A stretch of DNA of 14,528 nucleotides from SZUA-252 sp035716005. Its GTDB lineage: Bacteria > Eisenbacteria > RBG-16-71-46 > SZUA-252. The notes below the pieces were generated by a model that ran no database searches, had not been told where the DNA came from, and was given only the letters and a program-made list of their open reading frames with translations. The DNA lies in the NCBI GenBank assembly GCA_035716005.1, contig DASTKG010000185.1, positions 1 to 14,528 of the forward strand, in the 5' to 3' direction. Both the position numbers and the translations under genes were made by a program. Within the stretch, counting starts at the first letter, position 1. Every line of letters starts with the position of its first letter. Positions 13,985 through 14,528 of the stretch are shown here, piece after piece.

Positions 13985-14506
13985 ATGCGCAAAGCCGTCC
14001 GAGCCGCCTCCCTCATCGCGTTCACCGTCGCCTGCGGCTACGCCAAGATGGTTCTCTTCCCCTTTCTCTTCTTCGTGGAGCTCTTCTCGGCGGCCACGGT
14101 GCTATCGGGGACCCTCGTCGGCGTGATCTGGGGCGCCTGGGTCGGGGGCGCGGCGCGGCTCGTCTTCAGCGTGGCGAATCCGTACGGACCGCCGCATCCC
14201 TGGGTGCTGGCCGCGCAGGTGCTGGGCGGCGCCGCGCTCGGGGCGACCGGGGGGGCGCTTCGGCACGAGCTGGCGCGCGGCGGAGCCCGGGCCTCCACCG
14301 CCTGGCTCCTGGTGGGCCTCCTCGGCACCATCGCCTACGATGCCGTGACCAACGCGGCGCAGGGGATGGTGTTCGGCTCGATTCCCGCCACGTTCGCGCT
14401 CGGGGCCGTGCCGGCCTTGCAGCACGTCTCGTCGAACGCGATTCTCTTCTTCGTGGTCGGCCGCATGGCCGGGCCCTGGCTCGAGAGACGGATGGGGGAG
14501 TCTTGA
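13985..14506 (+). CDS. Small integral membrane protein, ECF-transporter S-component-like
   Basis: A 173-residue protein of very hydrophobic composition with about five or six predicted membrane segments (roughly residues 6-20, 23-40, 42-61, 73-92, 104-124 and 133-160). The pattern VELFSAATVLSGTLVGVIWGAWVGG followed by NPYGPPHPWVLAAQVLGGAALGATGG is what I associate with substrate-binding S components of energy-coupling-factor vitamin transporters, which pair with a T subunit and ATPases in the inner membrane. The substrate is not predictable. ATG 13985 is the first start with a membrane-type N terminus (MRKAVRAASLIAF, positive-inside); the frame is open further back but that part overlaps the PHP gene. 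No ribosome site precedes it: the 12 bases before the ATG are C-rich, so it may be translated from a short or leaderless message. It could instead be another small membrane family. Confidence 0.68.
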   Translation: MRKAVRAASLIAFTVACGYAKMVLFPFLFFVELFSAATVLSGTLVGVIWGAWVGGAARLVFSVANPYGPPHPWVLAAQVLGGAALGATGGALRHELARGGARASTAWLLVGLLGTIAYDAVTNAAQGMVFGSIPATFALGAVPALQHVSSNAILFFVVGRMAGPWLERRMGES

Positions 14507-14528
14507 TGAGAACCGATCGGGCGCGAGG
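14506..14528 (+). CDS. Possible start of a further gene (partial, runs off the window)
   Basis: An ATG at 14506 overlaps the membrane-protein stop as TGATG, with GGGGGAG at 14494-14500 five bases upstream as a good ribosome site. Only seven codons (MRTDRAR) are visible and the frame stays open to the end. The identity cannot be told; given the S-component-like neighbour, a transporter subunit or another vitamin-related gene would be a natural guess. Confidence 0.4.

Noticed and set aside
1..14528. CRISPR arrays, insertion sequences, tRNA genes, toxin-antitoxin or phage-defence genes
   Set aside because: No spaced direct repeats, terminal inverted repeats with a transposase, tRNA cloverleaf or defence-type domains were seen; the window is ordinary metabolic and repair genes.

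Overview
This is a GC-rich, gene-dense, single-direction bacterial chromosomal segment. All ten complete genes, the partial gene at the left edge and the possible gene start at the right edge read on the + strand, most of them touching or overlapping by a few bases. I see no phage, transposon, CRISPR, tRNA or rRNA. The gene set (NAD-dependent ligase, a bifunctional animal-type FTCD, a very acidic linker-containing TPR protein, an ECF-type S component) together with strong C/G-ending codon use would fit a high-GC soil or water lineage outside the classic Proteobacteria and Actinobacteria, such as the Eisenbacteria/Gemmatimonadota/Acidobacteriota area. This placement is an impression from memory and not a result; phylogeny of the proteins would be needed.

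Layout: (1) 1-2638, the BRCT tail of DNA ligase LigA, then a PIG-L/LmbE-type zinc deacetylase and a group II PLP-dependent amino acid decarboxylase, linked by 4-base stop/start overlaps. (2) 2639-2735, the first clear intergenic region, with a perfect TTGACA box that overlaps the decarboxylase stop codon and a small hairpin in the presumed leader. (3) 2736-11063, a DinG-type iron-sulfur helicase whose end overlaps the start of hutH, followed by hutU, hutI and ftcD. These four enzymes make the whole route from histidine to glutamate plus a one-carbon unit on tetrahydrofolate: HutH makes urocanate, HutU makes imidazolonepropionate, HutI makes N-formimino-glutamate, and FTCD moves the formimino group to THF and deaminates it to methenyl-THF. 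(4) 11092-13919, a two-block TPR scaffold protein overlapping a PHP-domain phosphoesterase of the RNase AM/TrpH type. (5) 13985-14506, a small integral membrane protein resembling ECF transporter S components, and the possible start of one more gene at the right edge.

The enzymes are familiar families with intact catalytic motifs. What is less ordinary is the wiring: the hut genes have no visible promoter of their own and are fused by overlap to a DNA-repair helicase gene; ftcD alone has a separate AT-rich leader with a palindrome and an unusual codon stretch at its 5' end; and the TPR protein carries a repeated short motif in a long disordered linker. I did not find a convincing new defence or mobile system here.
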